NCBI GenBank assembly: GCA_963703125.1
Contig: OY969790.1
Span: forward strand, 2,232,001 to 2,296,000
Direction: 5' to 3'
Origin: MFD04716-140 sp963703125
GTDB taxonomy: Bacteria; Bacteroidota; Bacteroidia; Flavobacteriales; Flavobacteriaceae
Length of the DNA: 64,000 bases
Both the position numbers and the translations under genes were made by a program. Below, piece by piece: positions 25,866-35,137 of this stretch. The notes under the pieces are model-generated. The model ran no database searches, had not been told where the DNA came from, and saw nothing but the letters and a program-made list of their open reading frames with translations. The first letter of the stretch is position 1, and every line of letters starts with the position of its first letter.

Positions 25866-26857
25866 TGTAGTATCAATTTATGGGCAGTTCTCAATAGAAT
25901 TTCTTTTTCTTCAAGGCTACGTTCCAAAGGTAATTGTGCCAGGCCAATAAGTCTGCGCATGATTTCTATGCCGGAAACCTTCATGGTTAACTTCTTATCT
26001 ATTTGACCTTTATATGATGCCAAAATTAAGTCCAAAAAAGACTCGTTCATGGTGGCCATAATCAGGTGGGCGATCATAACGCCAAGGTCAAATTCCGGAA
26101 AACCAACAAACCCGAATTCCGGATCAATGACATAGATGTTATCTGACTTTGCCATCCAACTGCCTGGATAATAATCACCATGGACCAAAGTTGTGCCTTT
26201 TGATAAATATTGGTTACCTACTTTAGTAATTATCGACTTTAAAATACCATCCGTTTTGCACACATTGGCCAGTCCTTGAAGTCCGGGTTGAATGGCATCC
26301 AACTCAAACCCATTTTCTTTCATAAAGGGGAGCACGAATATATGTTGATGATTTAAACGTCTCATTTCCATGTTGTTCGGGAAATCATGGGGCACTTTTG
26401 TCCGGTGTATCAGCCCCAAAGTGGCTATTAATTTTTTTAGATGGGCTTCGCTTATTTCCCTTGTTTTATAAATAAGGGTCATGTCCTCACAATTCCCAAG
26501 GTCTTCCATTAAAAGGGCATGTTCAGAGGCATAATAGTCCAGGATTTTTGGCACAAAGGGAGCAAGTGTATCTTCCTCCAAGGCCTTGTAAAATTTATAT
26601 TCAACATCAATTCTGTCCAGAGGAGCCTCAATTTGCTGGTATTTTTGAACATAGGGACGCGATTGTTTCAATACAAAAGAACGCAGATTTGTAGTGACCC
26701 TGAACACAACGTTCATATTGCCTTCGCCAGGCCTCTCCAATGAAATTATTTTTTCACCGGTTTTAAGTTGATTTTGAGATCTTAAAAAATCTTCAAGATC
26801 ATTGATTGGTGTATTCTTTTCAAAAAGGATCACATCTTTCTTTTTTAGACGATGCAA
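25862..26857 (-). CDS. MtnK-like (methylthioribose kinase/APH-fold) phosphotransferase
   Basis: A 331-residue protein-kinase-like (APH fold) enzyme. Motifs are VLKQSRPYVQK (ATP lysine), the catalytic loop LVHGDYYPGSW and the metal motif VIDPEFGFVGFPEFDLG, of the MtnK type (HGDxxxGS, DPEF). A short sugar kinase for methylthioribose or another pentose is likely. It overlaps the ADP-ribosylglycohydrolase gene by 4 bases, so the pair is one unit. No other methionine-salvage genes (mtnA, mtnB, mtnD) are in the window. The substrate may therefore differ from methylthioribose. Confidence 0.78.
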   Translation of the reverse strand: MHRLKKKDVILFEKNTPINDLEDFLRSQNQLKTGEKIISLERPGEGNMNVVFRVTTNLRSFVLKQSRPYVQKYQQIEAPLDRIDVEYKFYKALEEDTLAPFVPKILDYYASEHALLMEDLGNCEDMTLIYKTREISEAHLKKLIATLGLIHRTKVPHDFPNNMEMRRLNHQHIFVLPFMKENGFELDAIQPGLQGLANVCKTDGILKSIITKVGNQYLSKGTTLVHGDYYPGSWMAKSDNIYVIDPEFGFVGFPEFDLGVMIAHLIMATMNESFLDLILASYKGQIDKKLTMKVSGIEIMRRLIGLAQLPLERSLEEKEILLRTAHKLILQ

Positions 26858-26975
26858 TATAGTTCGAAAAGGGAATATAAATGTTTTAGGCAGTTATAAA
26901 TAGAAACAAGATGTCTGGAAATTAATATTCGTAAGATTTTGCCATATTCAATATTCATTGGAAGTCGTATGAAAC

Positions 26976-27007
26976 AAAAAAATCCTTACCATGAAGTAAG
27001 GATTTTA
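26976..27007 (-). terminator. Terminator after tRNA-Phe
   Basis: On the minus strand a hairpin (AATCCTTAC / GTAAGGATT with a 6-base loop) is followed by a run of T (seven), directly after the tRNA 3' end. Confidence 0.75.
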
Positions 27008-27009
27008 TG

Positions 27010-27082
27010 TGGTGCCTCCAGGAATCGAACCAGGGACACATGGATTTTCAGTCCATTGCTCTACCAACTGAGCTAAGGCACC
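27010..27082 (-). tRNA. tRNA-Phe (GAA)
   Basis: The cloverleaf is complete: acceptor GGTGCCT / AGGCACC, D-arm with AGCTCAGTTGGTAGAGC, anticodon loop CTGAAAA giving anticodon GAA, and T-arm CCTGGTTCGATTCCTGG (TTCGATTC loop). The discriminator base is A (27010) and CCA is not encoded. It lies between the kinase gene and coaX; a terminator hairpin follows. Confidence 0.96.
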
Positions 27083-27183
27083 AATACCCCAAAGGGGCTG
27101 CAAATATAATTTCAAATTTAGGATATACAAACAAATTCGAGAAAAAAGGCTTTTGTTTTTTTTCAATTCTTGATCTTTGTACT

Positions 27184-27912
27184 ATGAACTTAATTATTGA
27201 CGTTGGGAATACACTTGTAAAGTGGGCGGTATTTGATAAGGACACACTCATTTATGATGAAGCATTGGAAGTTGATCTATTTGCCAAGAACATCAAGAAA
27301 ATATTTAAAAGGTTCCCTAAGATCACCCATGCCATAATATCTTCAGTAGGTAAACTGGAGCGAAAAAATATTGAAGTATTGGCAATTTTCTGTGAATTGC
27401 TTGTGCTCGACCATAACTCAAAGGTTCCCTTTAAAAATTCATACGCCTCTCCCCAAACTTTAGGCGTGGATCGTATAGCGCTTGCCACCGGTGCCTTTTA
27501 TTTCAATCCCAATGCAAACACCCTGGTTATTGATGCGGGAACATGTGTCACATATGATATGGTAAACGATTATGGTGAATATATAGGTGGGGCCATTTCA
27601 CCGGGGTTGTCCATGAGATATCTTGCACTTCACGAGCACACTTCCAAATTACCTCTTTTAAGGCCCACAGAACTTTTTGATTTTGTTGGCAACACAACAG
27701 AAACGGGCATACACAGCGGGGTTATCAACGGAATATGCAACGAAATTGACGGGGTAATTGATCAGTACCAAGGTAGATTTAGAGATTTAACAGTTATTTT
27801 AACAGGGGGTGATAGCCAATTTTTGTCAAAACGATTAAAAAATACCATCTTTGCCCATTCCAAATTTCTCATTCTGGGACTAAATTTTTTGCTGGAATAC
27901 AACAAGCGCTAG
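27184..27912 (+). CDS. coaX: Type III pantothenate kinase
   Basis: CoaX phosphorylates pantothenate, the first step of coenzyme A synthesis. The 242-residue protein has the ASKHA motifs IIDVGNTLVKWAVFD at the start, GVDRIALATGAFY, VIDAGTCVTYDMV and ISPGLSMRYLALHEHTSKLP. The frame is open upstream to 27007 through the tRNA on the other strand, but the ATG at 27184 gives the family's normal start. It abuts the outer-membrane protein gene (stop at 27912, next start at 27913). The block continues into lptC and PPIase genes. Confidence 0.95.
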   Translation: MNLIIDVGNTLVKWAVFDKDTLIYDEALEVDLFAKNIKKIFKRFPKITHAIISSVGKLERKNIEVLAIFCELLVLDHNSKVPFKNSYASPQTLGVDRIALATGAFYFNPNANTLVIDAGTCVTYDMVNDYGEYIGGAISPGLSMRYLALHEHTSKLPLLRPTELFDFVGNTTETGIHSGVINGICNEIDGVIDQYQGRFRDLTVILTGGDSQFLSKRLKNTIFAHSKFLILGLNFLLEYNKR

Positions 27913-29199
27913 ATGATCAAAAAAATTATTATTGCAATAGTGTGCCTCGCTGTTAACGGTTTGTATGCACAAAATGGGACTGTTTCCCCATATTCTTATT
28001 TCGGGCTAGGGGATTCAAGGGACGTAGGCACAGTTGAAAATCAGATGATGGGCGGAATAGGTATGTTTGCCGACAGTATCCACGTTAATCTTAAAAATCC
28101 TGCGGCATACAGCAAACTTGGTATAAAGTATGGAGAGAATTTTGGAATTACAACCTATACCGCTGGAGTTTCCCATAAATTGGTGCAGTTAAAAACGTTT
28201 TCCGATCAACAAAGCAGTGCGGTCACTAATTTGGATTATCTGTCTATTGGTATGACACTTAAAAAAGGATGGGGATTGGGTTTTGGACTCATGCCTTATT
28301 CCTCAGTGGGCTATAATTTGATTTCAACGAGCACGAATGGCGACGGGGCAACCGTTACCAATCAATTTAATGGCGAAGGAGGCCTTAATAGGGTTTATAT
28401 GTCTACTGGATATCAAATCACGAAAAATTTAAGTCTTGGTATTACGGCCAATTTTAATTTCGGAACCTTAAAATATAGAAGGGTACAAAGTGTTGAGGAT
28501 GTTCAATTTGGTACGGTGGATAATAGATCCTCAAGAGTAAACGGCCTAGACTTTAATTACGCATTGAACTATTCTCTCAATGTTAAGGAGAAAAATACCT
28601 TGTATACCTCGGTAAGGGTCAATACACAGGCTAATCTGGCCTCCCAGAACATTCAGGAAGTAGGTTCTTTTTCACTAACAACTGTAAATAATATTGAGGT
28701 TATAAGTGTTGATCTTGATGCCCAAAGTCTTCGGAATACAGATTTAAAAATCCCTACTACCACAACATTGGGTGTGGGGTATGGCGAAGAAAGAAAATGG
28801 TTTTTAGGTGCAGAATATAGTTTTCAAGGATTAAGTTCATTTTCCAATTCTTTTTTGAATATTGAAAATTTGGAATATAAGGATGCAAGTACATGGGCAT
28901 TGGGTGGATTTTTTGTTCCCAACTATAGTTCATTTGATGGGTATTTTAAAAGGATAACCTATAGGGCAGGTTTGCGTTTGGAAAATACCGGTATGTATAT
29001 TAATAATAAGGACATTAAGAACTTTGGCATAACTTTTGGATTTGGTTTGCCGTTATCGGGACTTTCAAACCTAAATGTTGGTTTTGAATTGGGCAGAAGA
29101 GGCACCAGCGCAGAGAACTTGGTTGAAGAAAGTTACTTGAAAATCAATGTAGGTATGTCCCTAAGTGATCTTTGGTTCCAAAAACGAAAAATTAATTAA
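27913..29199 (+). CDS. Outer-membrane beta-barrel protein (OmpP1/FadL-like pattern)
   Basis: A 428-residue exported barrel protein with signal peptide AIVCLAVNGLYAQ. The N-terminal NGTVSPYSYFGLGDSRDVG and a NLKNPAAYSKL segment resemble OmpP1/FadL-like Bacteroidota proteins. It has many amphipathic strands and ends with FQKRKIN rather than a terminal Phe. It starts directly at the coaX stop, so it is translationally linked to it. The gene order coaX-OMP-TPR-lptC is familiar from Flavobacteriaceae and suggests an envelope role. Substrate unknown. Confidence 0.75.
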   Translation: MIKKIIIAIVCLAVNGLYAQNGTVSPYSYFGLGDSRDVGTVENQMMGGIGMFADSIHVNLKNPAAYSKLGIKYGENFGITTYTAGVSHKLVQLKTFSDQQSSAVTNLDYLSIGMTLKKGWGLGFGLMPYSSVGYNLISTSTNGDGATVTNQFNGEGGLNRVYMSTGYQITKNLSLGITANFNFGTLKYRRVQSVEDVQFGTVDNRSSRVNGLDFNYALNYSLNVKEKNTLYTSVRVNTQANLASQNIQEVGSFSLTTVNNIEVISVDLDAQSLRNTDLKIPTTTTLGVGYGEERKWFLGAEYSFQGLSSFSNSFLNIENLEYKDASTWALGGFFVPNYSSFDGYFKRITYRAGLRLENTGMYINNKDIKNFGITFGFGLPLSGLSNLNVGFELGRRGTSAENLVEESYLKINVGMSLSDLWFQKRKIN

Positions 29200-29232
29200 T
29201 AAAAAATTAGTACATTAACCGCTTTAAAATAA

Positions 29233-30609
29233 ATGAACATGAAAACGAAACTTTACTTCACCACAATGCTGCTTATGGGAAGTTTGGCTGTAACAAATGC
29301 TCAGGCCCAAAACCCTGAATGCATGACCAACTTATCTATATTTTCAGAGCATGCCAAGGTAAAAAACTATGATGCAGCGTATACACCATGGAAAATGGTC
29401 TATGAAAATTGCCCGGACAGTAACTGGGCTGTATATGCCTATGGCGAGCGGATTTTGAAAGATAAAATAGAAAAGTCTTCAGGGGCTGATAAGGACAGCT
29501 ACATAACCCAGTTAATGGGTGTTTATGATAATAGCCTTAAATACTTTCCTAAAAAAGCAAAAAAGGCCGATATCATAATTGATAAAGTTTTATTGAAGTA
29601 TGACAATAAGATGACCAATGACGATGAAATTTACGAAATGTTGGGTCAGGCTTTTAAAGAGGATAGGGATAACTTCAAAAACCCTAAGGCCCTATACTTG
29701 TATTTCTCTAGCTTGGTTGATTTGAACGGAGCAGGGAAAAAGGATTTACAGGAGGTTTTTGATGTATATGACGATGTAACTGATAAGATAGATCAGGAAA
29801 ACGAAAAACTAACGGATGTAATCGCCACATTACTTCCGAAGGATTCGCTTAACACACTTACTTCTAAAGAAAAACAACAGTTGAGTTCTGCCACCACCAA
29901 TTCAGAGTCTTTCGGGCAAATAGCGGGAAGCATCGATTCCAAATTGGGTGCTTTGGCCGATTGTGGTAACTTGATTCCATTGTATCAAAAGGCATTTGAA
30001 GAGAAAAAGGGAGATATAACCTGGGTTAAAAGAGCTGTTGGCAGAATGTTCAACAAAGAATGTACCGATGATCCAATGTTCAAAAAATTATTTGAGGCCC
30101 AAATGGCGTTGGACCCATCTGCGGATGCCTATGTATACGGGGGTAATTTAAAGCAAAAAGCAGGTGATACTAAAGGAGCCTTGGCCGATTTTGACAAAGC
30201 ATTGAGCCTTGAGACTGATGGCAAAAAGAAATCCAATATTGCCTATAAGGTTGCGACCATATATAAAAATGGTAGTAAATCTACCGCTAGGAGTTATGCA
30301 CAGAAGGCAATTGATGCCAATTCATCAAATGGCAAAGCCTATTTGTTGATTGCACATTTATATGCAAATAGTGCCAACGATTGTGGAAGCACTCCCTTCG
30401 AAAAAAGAGCAATATATTGGAAAGCTGCCGATGTTGCAAGACAAGCTGGAAGAGTGGATCCCGCTTTAAGTAGCAGGGCAAGTCAGGCTGCGGCGAGTTA
30501 CAATGCAAAGGCACCAACAAAGGAAATGATCTTTTCTGCGGGCATGGCCGGAAAAACAGTGTCCTTTAGTTGTTGGGTCGGAGGCAGCATAAAGGTGCCT
30601 GCCCTATAG
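29233..30609 (+). CDS. Exported tetratricopeptide-repeat protein
   Basis: A 458-residue protein with signal peptide (LLMGSLAVTNAQAQ) and several helical TPR-like units, clearest around GDTKGALADFDKALSLETDG and STARSYAQKAIDANSSNG. Start is at 29233 (MNM) or 29239; either gives a signal peptide. The C-terminal part from residue 330 to 445 has the best TPR spacing. It sits between an outer-membrane protein gene and lptC, so it is probably a periplasmic scaffold. No enzymatic motif is seen. TPR proteins bind partner proteins, but which one is unknown. Confidence 0.72.
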   Translation: MNMKTKLYFTTMLLMGSLAVTNAQAQNPECMTNLSIFSEHAKVKNYDAAYTPWKMVYENCPDSNWAVYAYGERILKDKIEKSSGADKDSYITQLMGVYDNSLKYFPKKAKKADIIIDKVLLKYDNKMTNDDEIYEMLGQAFKEDRDNFKNPKALYLYFSSLVDLNGAGKKDLQEVFDVYDDVTDKIDQENEKLTDVIATLLPKDSLNTLTSKEKQQLSSATTNSESFGQIAGSIDSKLGALADCGNLIPLYQKAFEEKKGDITWVKRAVGRMFNKECTDDPMFKKLFEAQMALDPSADAYVYGGNLKQKAGDTKGALADFDKALSLETDGKKKSNIAYKVATIYKNGSKSTARSYAQKAIDANSSNGKAYLLIAHLYANSANDCGSTPFEKRAIYWKAADVARQAGRVDPALSSRASQAAASYNAKAPTKEMIFSAGMAGKTVSFSCWVGGSIKVPAL

Positions 30610-30610
30610 C

Positions 30611-31219
30611 ATGATAAAAAAACAAAAAAATAAATTTAAAGGCATTGCCGTGGTATTTTCCATGGCAATGCTTTTTTTCTCTTGTGCCGACAACTATAAA
30701 AGAGTGGGGGAAGAAGCCAAGAAAAAGGTATATCCCAGGTGGATATCTGAAAATTCGATACTAACCTATAGTGAGTTGGCCGAACCTTTGGAAGGTGAAG
30801 ATAGAAAGGGTTCTAAAAATATAGCGGTTTTAAGGAGTCCGATAACCTATAATTATGACAATCTTCTTTTTCCCCATAAGTTGTTTCCGAAGAGTCTTGA
30901 AGTCGATTTTTTTGATGAAAAAGGGCAGAAAAATAAAGTTAGGGCCGACTATGGTGTTGTATATACGGCTACCAATTTAATAGATTTACGTGGCAATGTA
31001 ATTGTGGAAACCCCCGATGGTAAAAAGTTGGAAACAGCGCAATTATTCTATGATCAGGACAACGAATGGATTTTTACCCAAGAAAAATTTAAATTTACGA
31101 ATCCTTCGGATGGTACTATTATGGATGGGGAGGGAATGGATTTCAATCGAGACCTTAGTTTCTTAAGTGCCCACAAAACCTATGGATTAATGATGATTAA
31201 AGAAGAGTCGAATGATTAA
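30611..31219 (+). CDS. lptC: LPS export ABC transporter periplasmic protein LptC
   Basis: A 202-residue LptC-type lipoprotein (lipobox MLFFSC). The OstA-like beta-jellyroll is seen in FDEKGQKNKVRADYGVVYT, NLIDLRGNVIVETPDGKKLET and FTNPSDGTIMDGEGMDF. LptC bridges LptFGB and LptA in lipopolysaccharide transport. It overlaps the following 67-residue gene by 8 bases and follows the TPR gene after 1 base. LptC of most Gram-negatives has an N-terminal membrane helix; Bacteroidota versions are often lipoproteins as here. Confidence 0.85.
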   Translation: MIKKQKNKFKGIAVVFSMAMLFFSCADNYKRVGEEAKKKVYPRWISENSILTYSELAEPLEGEDRKGSKNIAVLRSPITYNYDNLLFPHKLFPKSLEVDFFDEKGQKNKVRADYGVVYTATNLIDLRGNVIVETPDGKKLETAQLFYDQDNEWIFTQEKFKFTNPSDGTIMDGEGMDFNRDLSFLSAHKTYGLMMIKEESND

Positions 31220-31415
31220 TATCTTACGTTATACAGAGTATCTGTATTTGGCGGTTTTCGCATTTTCATTGTACAGGATTTATACGGATTGGAATGTTGA
31301 TAGGCAAGGTGCCTATCTGTTCGTTTTTTTTGCGGTTATTTCAATAGGGATGTTTCTGTTCCGTCGAAATTATCGCAAGAAGTTTGAACAAAGACAACGG
31401 GATAACCAAAATTAA
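31212..31415 (+). CDS. Small two-span membrane protein
   Basis: A 67-residue protein with two hydrophobic segments (YTEYLYLAVFAFSLYRIYT and GAYLFVFFAVISIGMFLF) and a basic C terminus RRNYRKKFEQRQRD. It overlaps lptC by 8 bases and is followed 2 bases later by the CNNM gene, so it is expressed with them. It has no recognisable domain. Position suggests a component of the LptC/CNNM envelope block. Real gene status is supported by the tight spacing. Confidence 0.75.
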   Translation: MINILRYTEYLYLAVFAFSLYRIYTDWNVDRQGAYLFVFFAVISIGMFLFRRNYRKKFEQRQRDNQN

Positions 31416-31417
31416 AG

Positions 31418-32707
31418 GTGGATATTTCAGTTCTTATTATTGTATTGTCGCTCTTTTTCTCGGCTTTTTTCTCGGGAATGGAGATTGCATACATTACTGC
31501 CAACAGGATTCATATAGAAATTGTTAAAAAGCAAGAAGGTTTTCTGGCACTGGTGCTGAAGAAACTTACCAAGAAACCTTCCAAATTTATTGCCACAATG
31601 TTGATAGGCAATAACATAGCCCTAGTAATCTACGGTATTTTTATGGGGGATATTTTGATGAACTGGTTCAATGAGATTGGATCATCGCAGAACCCAATTT
31701 TAAATGCTGTTTTGGTCGATTTCAGTTTGGTTACCCAAACCATTATATCCACCCTGATAATTCTATTTACGGCAGAATTTCTTCCTAAGGTATTATCCCA
31801 GATCTATGCCAATACACTCCTAAAAGTTTTAGCTTTCCCCGCGTATCTTTTCTACATCTTATTTTCCTTGATTTCAGATTTTGTGATTAAGGTCTCGGAT
31901 TTTATTCTCAAGAATATTTTTGGAACTGCCGGCGACGAGGTACAACTTGCCTTTAGTAAAATTGAACTTGGAGATTATATTACGGAGCAGATGGAAACCG
32001 TGGAGGAGGAGGATAATGTAGATTCCGAGATTCAGATTTTTCAGAACGCCCTCGAATTTTCGGCCGTAAAAGCGCGTGAAGTAATGGTGCCCAGAACCGA
32101 GATTACCTCAGTGGAACTTCATGAGTCGCCAAAGGTCTTGACGAAACTCTTTACGGAAACCGGTTATTCCAAGATTTTGGTTTACAAAGATACAATTGAT
32201 AACATTATTGGGTATGTGCACTCGTACGAGCTATTTAAAAAGCCGAAAACCATAAAAAGTATTCTCCTTCCAGTTGAATTTGTACCAGAAACCATGTTAG
32301 TGCATGACATACTTAACGTATTGACCAAGAAACGAAAGAGCATTGCTGTGGTATTGGATGAGTATGGAGGGACTTCCGGACTTATGACGATTGAAGATAT
32401 TGTAGAAGAGTTGTTCGGGGAAATTGAAGATGAGCATGACACGGTTGATTTGCATGAAGAACAGGTCAATGAAACAACGTACAAGTTTTCAGCCAGGCTA
32501 GAGGTTGATTACATTAATGAGAACTATAAACTTAACCTGCCCGAAGATGATGAATATGAAACTTTAGGGGGGTTGATAGTAAATGAAATGGGGCAGATAC
32601 CCGAGAAAAACGCCGAGGTTAAAATTGAGAATTATCTTTTTACCATTTTGGAAGTCTCCAATACCAAGATTGATTTAGTATCCTTACAGGTGCTTTCCAA
32701 AGACTAG
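31418..32707 (+). CDS. CNNM/CBS/CorC_HlyC membrane protein (hemolysin family)
   Basis: A 429-residue membrane protein starting at GTG. The order is an N-terminal CNNM (DUF21) domain with about four spans (residues 1-170), two CBS domains (around 205-330, with VMVPRTEITSVELHES and DEYGGTSGLMTIEDIV), and a C-terminal CorC_HlyC domain. These proteins are linked to divalent-cation, especially magnesium, transport rather than hemolysis. It follows the small membrane gene by 2 bases. The gene ends the coaX operon, with hairpins after it. Confidence 0.88.
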   Translation: MDISVLIIVLSLFFSAFFSGMEIAYITANRIHIEIVKKQEGFLALVLKKLTKKPSKFIATMLIGNNIALVIYGIFMGDILMNWFNEIGSSQNPILNAVLVDFSLVTQTIISTLIILFTAEFLPKVLSQIYANTLLKVLAFPAYLFYILFSLISDFVIKVSDFILKNIFGTAGDEVQLAFSKIELGDYITEQMETVEEEDNVDSEIQIFQNALEFSAVKAREVMVPRTEITSVELHESPKVLTKLFTETGYSKILVYKDTIDNIIGYVHSYELFKKPKTIKSILLPVEFVPETMLVHDILNVLTKKRKSIAVVLDEYGGTSGLMTIEDIVEELFGEIEDEHDTVDLHEEQVNETTYKFSARLEVDYINENYKLNLPEDDEYETLGGLIVNEMGQIPEKNAEVKIENYLFTILEVSNTKIDLVSLQVLSKD

Positions 32708-32806
32708 TATATTAATCAGACGATAGAATAAAGAAAAAAGAACATAGGTCGAAATGCTGTTTATCAACTTGTTCGATTATATTTTTTTAGCTGTATATTG
32801 CTGTCG

Positions 32807-32846
32807 GGTTGGTAATGACTTTTTATCTATAAAAGATTTACCAACC
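32807..32846 (+). repeat. Long stem-loop in the CNNM-PpiD gap
   Basis: GGTTGGTAA (32807-32815) is a perfect inverted copy of TTACCAACC (32838-32846), and the inner CTTTTtAT / ATAAAAG can extend the stem with one bulge. The element is 40 bases. There is no T-run directly after it, so it may be an mRNA-processing or protein-binding structure rather than a terminator. Confidence 0.5.
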
Positions 32847-32896
32847 GTTGATGTTTATTTGATTATATCGGTCGGCATCGCCCATTCTTTTTAAAT

Positions 32897-32913
32897 GCCC
32901 ATTATGGGCTTTT
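32897..32913 (+). terminator. Probable terminator of the coaX-CNNM operon
   Basis: A GC hairpin GCCCA-TTA-TGGGC (32897-32909) is followed by TTTTATACTTTTT. It lies about 190 bases after the CNNM stop and before the PPIase start. A TAATTTCG at 32943-32950 may be the PPIase -7 box. Confidence 0.45.
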
Positions 32914-32976
32914 ATACTTTTTAATAATTCAAAAGAAAATGGTAATTTCGCCAACTGATTTTAAACAACCTGAATA

Positions 32977-35097
32977 ATGGCAATTTTAGAGAATATTAGA
33001 AAACGCACCACCATTTTGATACTTATTATAGGTTTGGCCCTATTTGCTTTCGTAATATCCGGTGTTTTTTCGAGCGATAACTTTAGTGGGAACAAGGTTG
33101 GGACTACCGTGGCATCTATTGATGGAAACGATATTTCTATTGACGAGTTCCGTCAAAAAGTTGAAATGGCCACAAGGAGAATGGGACCTACAACTACATC
33201 AATGCAGGTTATGAATCAGGTTTGGGAACAGGAAGTGCGCAATACCATTTTAGGAAAACAATTCGAGGATTTGGGAATCGATATTGAGAGGGACCAAATA
33301 ATGGATTATATAAAGACCATTCCCTCTTATGCGGATAGCCCACAATTTCAGAATGAGAACGGGGTATTTGATGAGAACAAGTTTAGGGGCTTCATAGCCG
33401 ATTTAAAGGTAAATGACCCTGCCCAGTATGATCTCTGGTTGCAGGATGAAGTCTCTATTATCCAAAATGCAAAACAACAGGCCTATTTTAACCTTATTAA
33501 GGCCGGTGTTGGAGCTACTTTAAAAGAAGGGGAGCTTGACTATAAATTGGCCAATAATAAGATGGATATTTCATACGTGAGAATTCCGTTTACCAGTATT
33601 GCCGACAGCACTATTGCTGTTTCAAAAAGTGAAATAGAAAGTTATATAAACGAGCACAAGGATCTTTATAAGCAGGACCCTGCGCGTGACATTCAGTTTG
33701 TTTACTTTGAAGAAAAACCATCTGTTGCCGATGAAAATGCCGTTAAGGATGAGTTGTTAAAGTTGTTGGATAACTCAGTGGAATATAATTCAAAAACGGA
33801 CAGGACGGATACCATTCTCGGTTTCAGGACCACTACCGATGTAGCGGTTTTCCTGGACAGGAATTCCGATACAAAATTTGATACCATTTATAAGGCCAAA
33901 AAAGATTTACCCATTGCATTCGCTGATACCTTGATGAGCCTGAACAATGGTGAGATATTTGGCCCCTACAAGGAAAACAATTCTTATAAAATCTCAAAAT
34001 TGATTGATAAGAAAGCCAATGGCACGGTAAAATCAAGCCATATTCTAATTACTTATGAAGGAGCTACTCGTGCCAACCCGGAAATAAAAAGAACCAAAGA
34101 AGAAGCTAAGAAAAAAGCTGAAGAATTATTTAAGAAAGTAAAAGGGGATATTGAAAATTTCACGACTTATGCTAGAGATAATTCAGATGGCCCTTCTGCG
34201 CCAAATGGTGGTGATCTTGGATATTTTCAGCAAGGAAGTTTAGCTAAAGAATTTAACGCATTTATTTTTGGAAACCCAGTTGGTTCAATTGATTTGGTCG
34301 AAACTGATTTTGGTTTTCACATTATAAGGGTGGATGATAAACAAGATGTTGTTCAGATAGCGACCTTGTCAAGGGCAATCGAGCCGTCGGAGGAAACCAC
34401 CAATACCCTCTTCACGGATGCTACAAAATTTGAGATGGAAACCACGGCCTCTGAAAGCTCCTTTGGTGAATTGGCCAAAAAGAGCGATTATGCGGTAATG
34501 CCAGTAAACAAAATAAAGGCGTTGGACGAGAACCTGCCCGGTTTAGGCTTGCAACGTAGCGTAGTGCAGTGGGCATTTAATTCAGAAACGGAACTTGGGG
34601 ATATCAAGAGATTCAATATTAATAATGGATATGCGGTGGTGCAATTGACCGGCATATATAACGAAGGTCTTATGTCAGTGGAAGATGCCTCGTCCACAGT
34701 ACTTCCTAAAATTAGAAAAGAAAGAAAGGCTGCCCAAATAATAGCTGCCAATAAAGGAAAATCCATTGATGCATTGGCAAAAGACAATAATGTAAGTGTA
34801 AGCACGGCATCGGCTTTATCGGTTAAATCCCCAACCCTTCCTGGGGCGGGTAACGAACCTGCCGTTGTGGGTACTGCCTTTACCATGAATGCTGGTGAAA
34901 CTTCCGGGCTAATTGAAGGCCAGACCGGAATTTATATGGTTACGGTGACCAAAAAGGAAGAAGCACCTAAATTGGACAATTATAGTACCTATGCCAATGC
35001 ACTGCAATCTTCAAATGCCAGCAAGGTGAATGTTGAAGTTTACAATGCACTGAAAAAAGCTTCGGAAATTGAGGACAAGAGATCTAGCTTTTATTGA
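32977..35097 (+). CDS. Inner-membrane-anchored periplasmic PPIase (PpiD/SurA-like)
   Basis: A 706-residue foldase. One N-terminal membrane helix (ILILIIGLALFAFVISGVF) anchors it, followed by a SurA_N/PpiD-type helical region (residues 45-230), a parvulin (PPIC) domain at about residues 350-450 (SSHILITYEGATR ... FHIIRVDDK), and a long C-terminal domain. It assists folding of exported and outer-membrane proteins. It follows the envelope operon (coaX-lptC-CNNM) by 269 bases. Its length and order fit Bacteroidota PpiD homologues. Direct substrates are unknown. Confidence 0.9.
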   Translation: MAILENIRKRTTILILIIGLALFAFVISGVFSSDNFSGNKVGTTVASIDGNDISIDEFRQKVEMATRRMGPTTTSMQVMNQVWEQEVRNTILGKQFEDLGIDIERDQIMDYIKTIPSYADSPQFQNENGVFDENKFRGFIADLKVNDPAQYDLWLQDEVSIIQNAKQQAYFNLIKAGVGATLKEGELDYKLANNKMDISYVRIPFTSIADSTIAVSKSEIESYINEHKDLYKQDPARDIQFVYFEEKPSVADENAVKDELLKLLDNSVEYNSKTDRTDTILGFRTTTDVAVFLDRNSDTKFDTIYKAKKDLPIAFADTLMSLNNGEIFGPYKENNSYKISKLIDKKANGTVKSSHILITYEGATRANPEIKRTKEEAKKKAEELFKKVKGDIENFTTYARDNSDGPSAPNGGDLGYFQQGSLAKEFNAFIFGNPVGSIDLVETDFGFHIIRVDDKQDVVQIATLSRAIEPSEETTNTLFTDATKFEMETTASESSFGELAKKSDYAVMPVNKIKALDENLPGLGLQRSVVQWAFNSETELGDIKRFNINNGYAVVQLTGIYNEGLMSVEDASSTVLPKIRKERKAAQIIAANKGKSIDALAKDNNVSVSTASALSVKSPTLPGAGNEPAVVGTAFTMNAGETSGLIEGQTGIYMVTVTKKEEAPKLDNYSTYANALQSSNASKVNVEVYNALKKASEIEDKRSSFY

Positions 35098-35137
35098 TCT
35101 TTAAGTGTGCGGGAATAAGATAGTACCCGTAATAAGT

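Noticed and set aside
27007..27183. Upstream extension of coaX through the tRNA region
   Set aside because: The added residues come from the antisense of tRNA-Phe and are not protein-like; ATG 27184 is the family start.
31418..32707. Hemolysin function of the CNNM protein
   Set aside because: The name is historical; the domains point to cation transport.
34488..34886. 132-codon frame on the minus strand inside the PPIase gene
   Set aside because: Shadow of a long, motif-bearing gene on the other strand.
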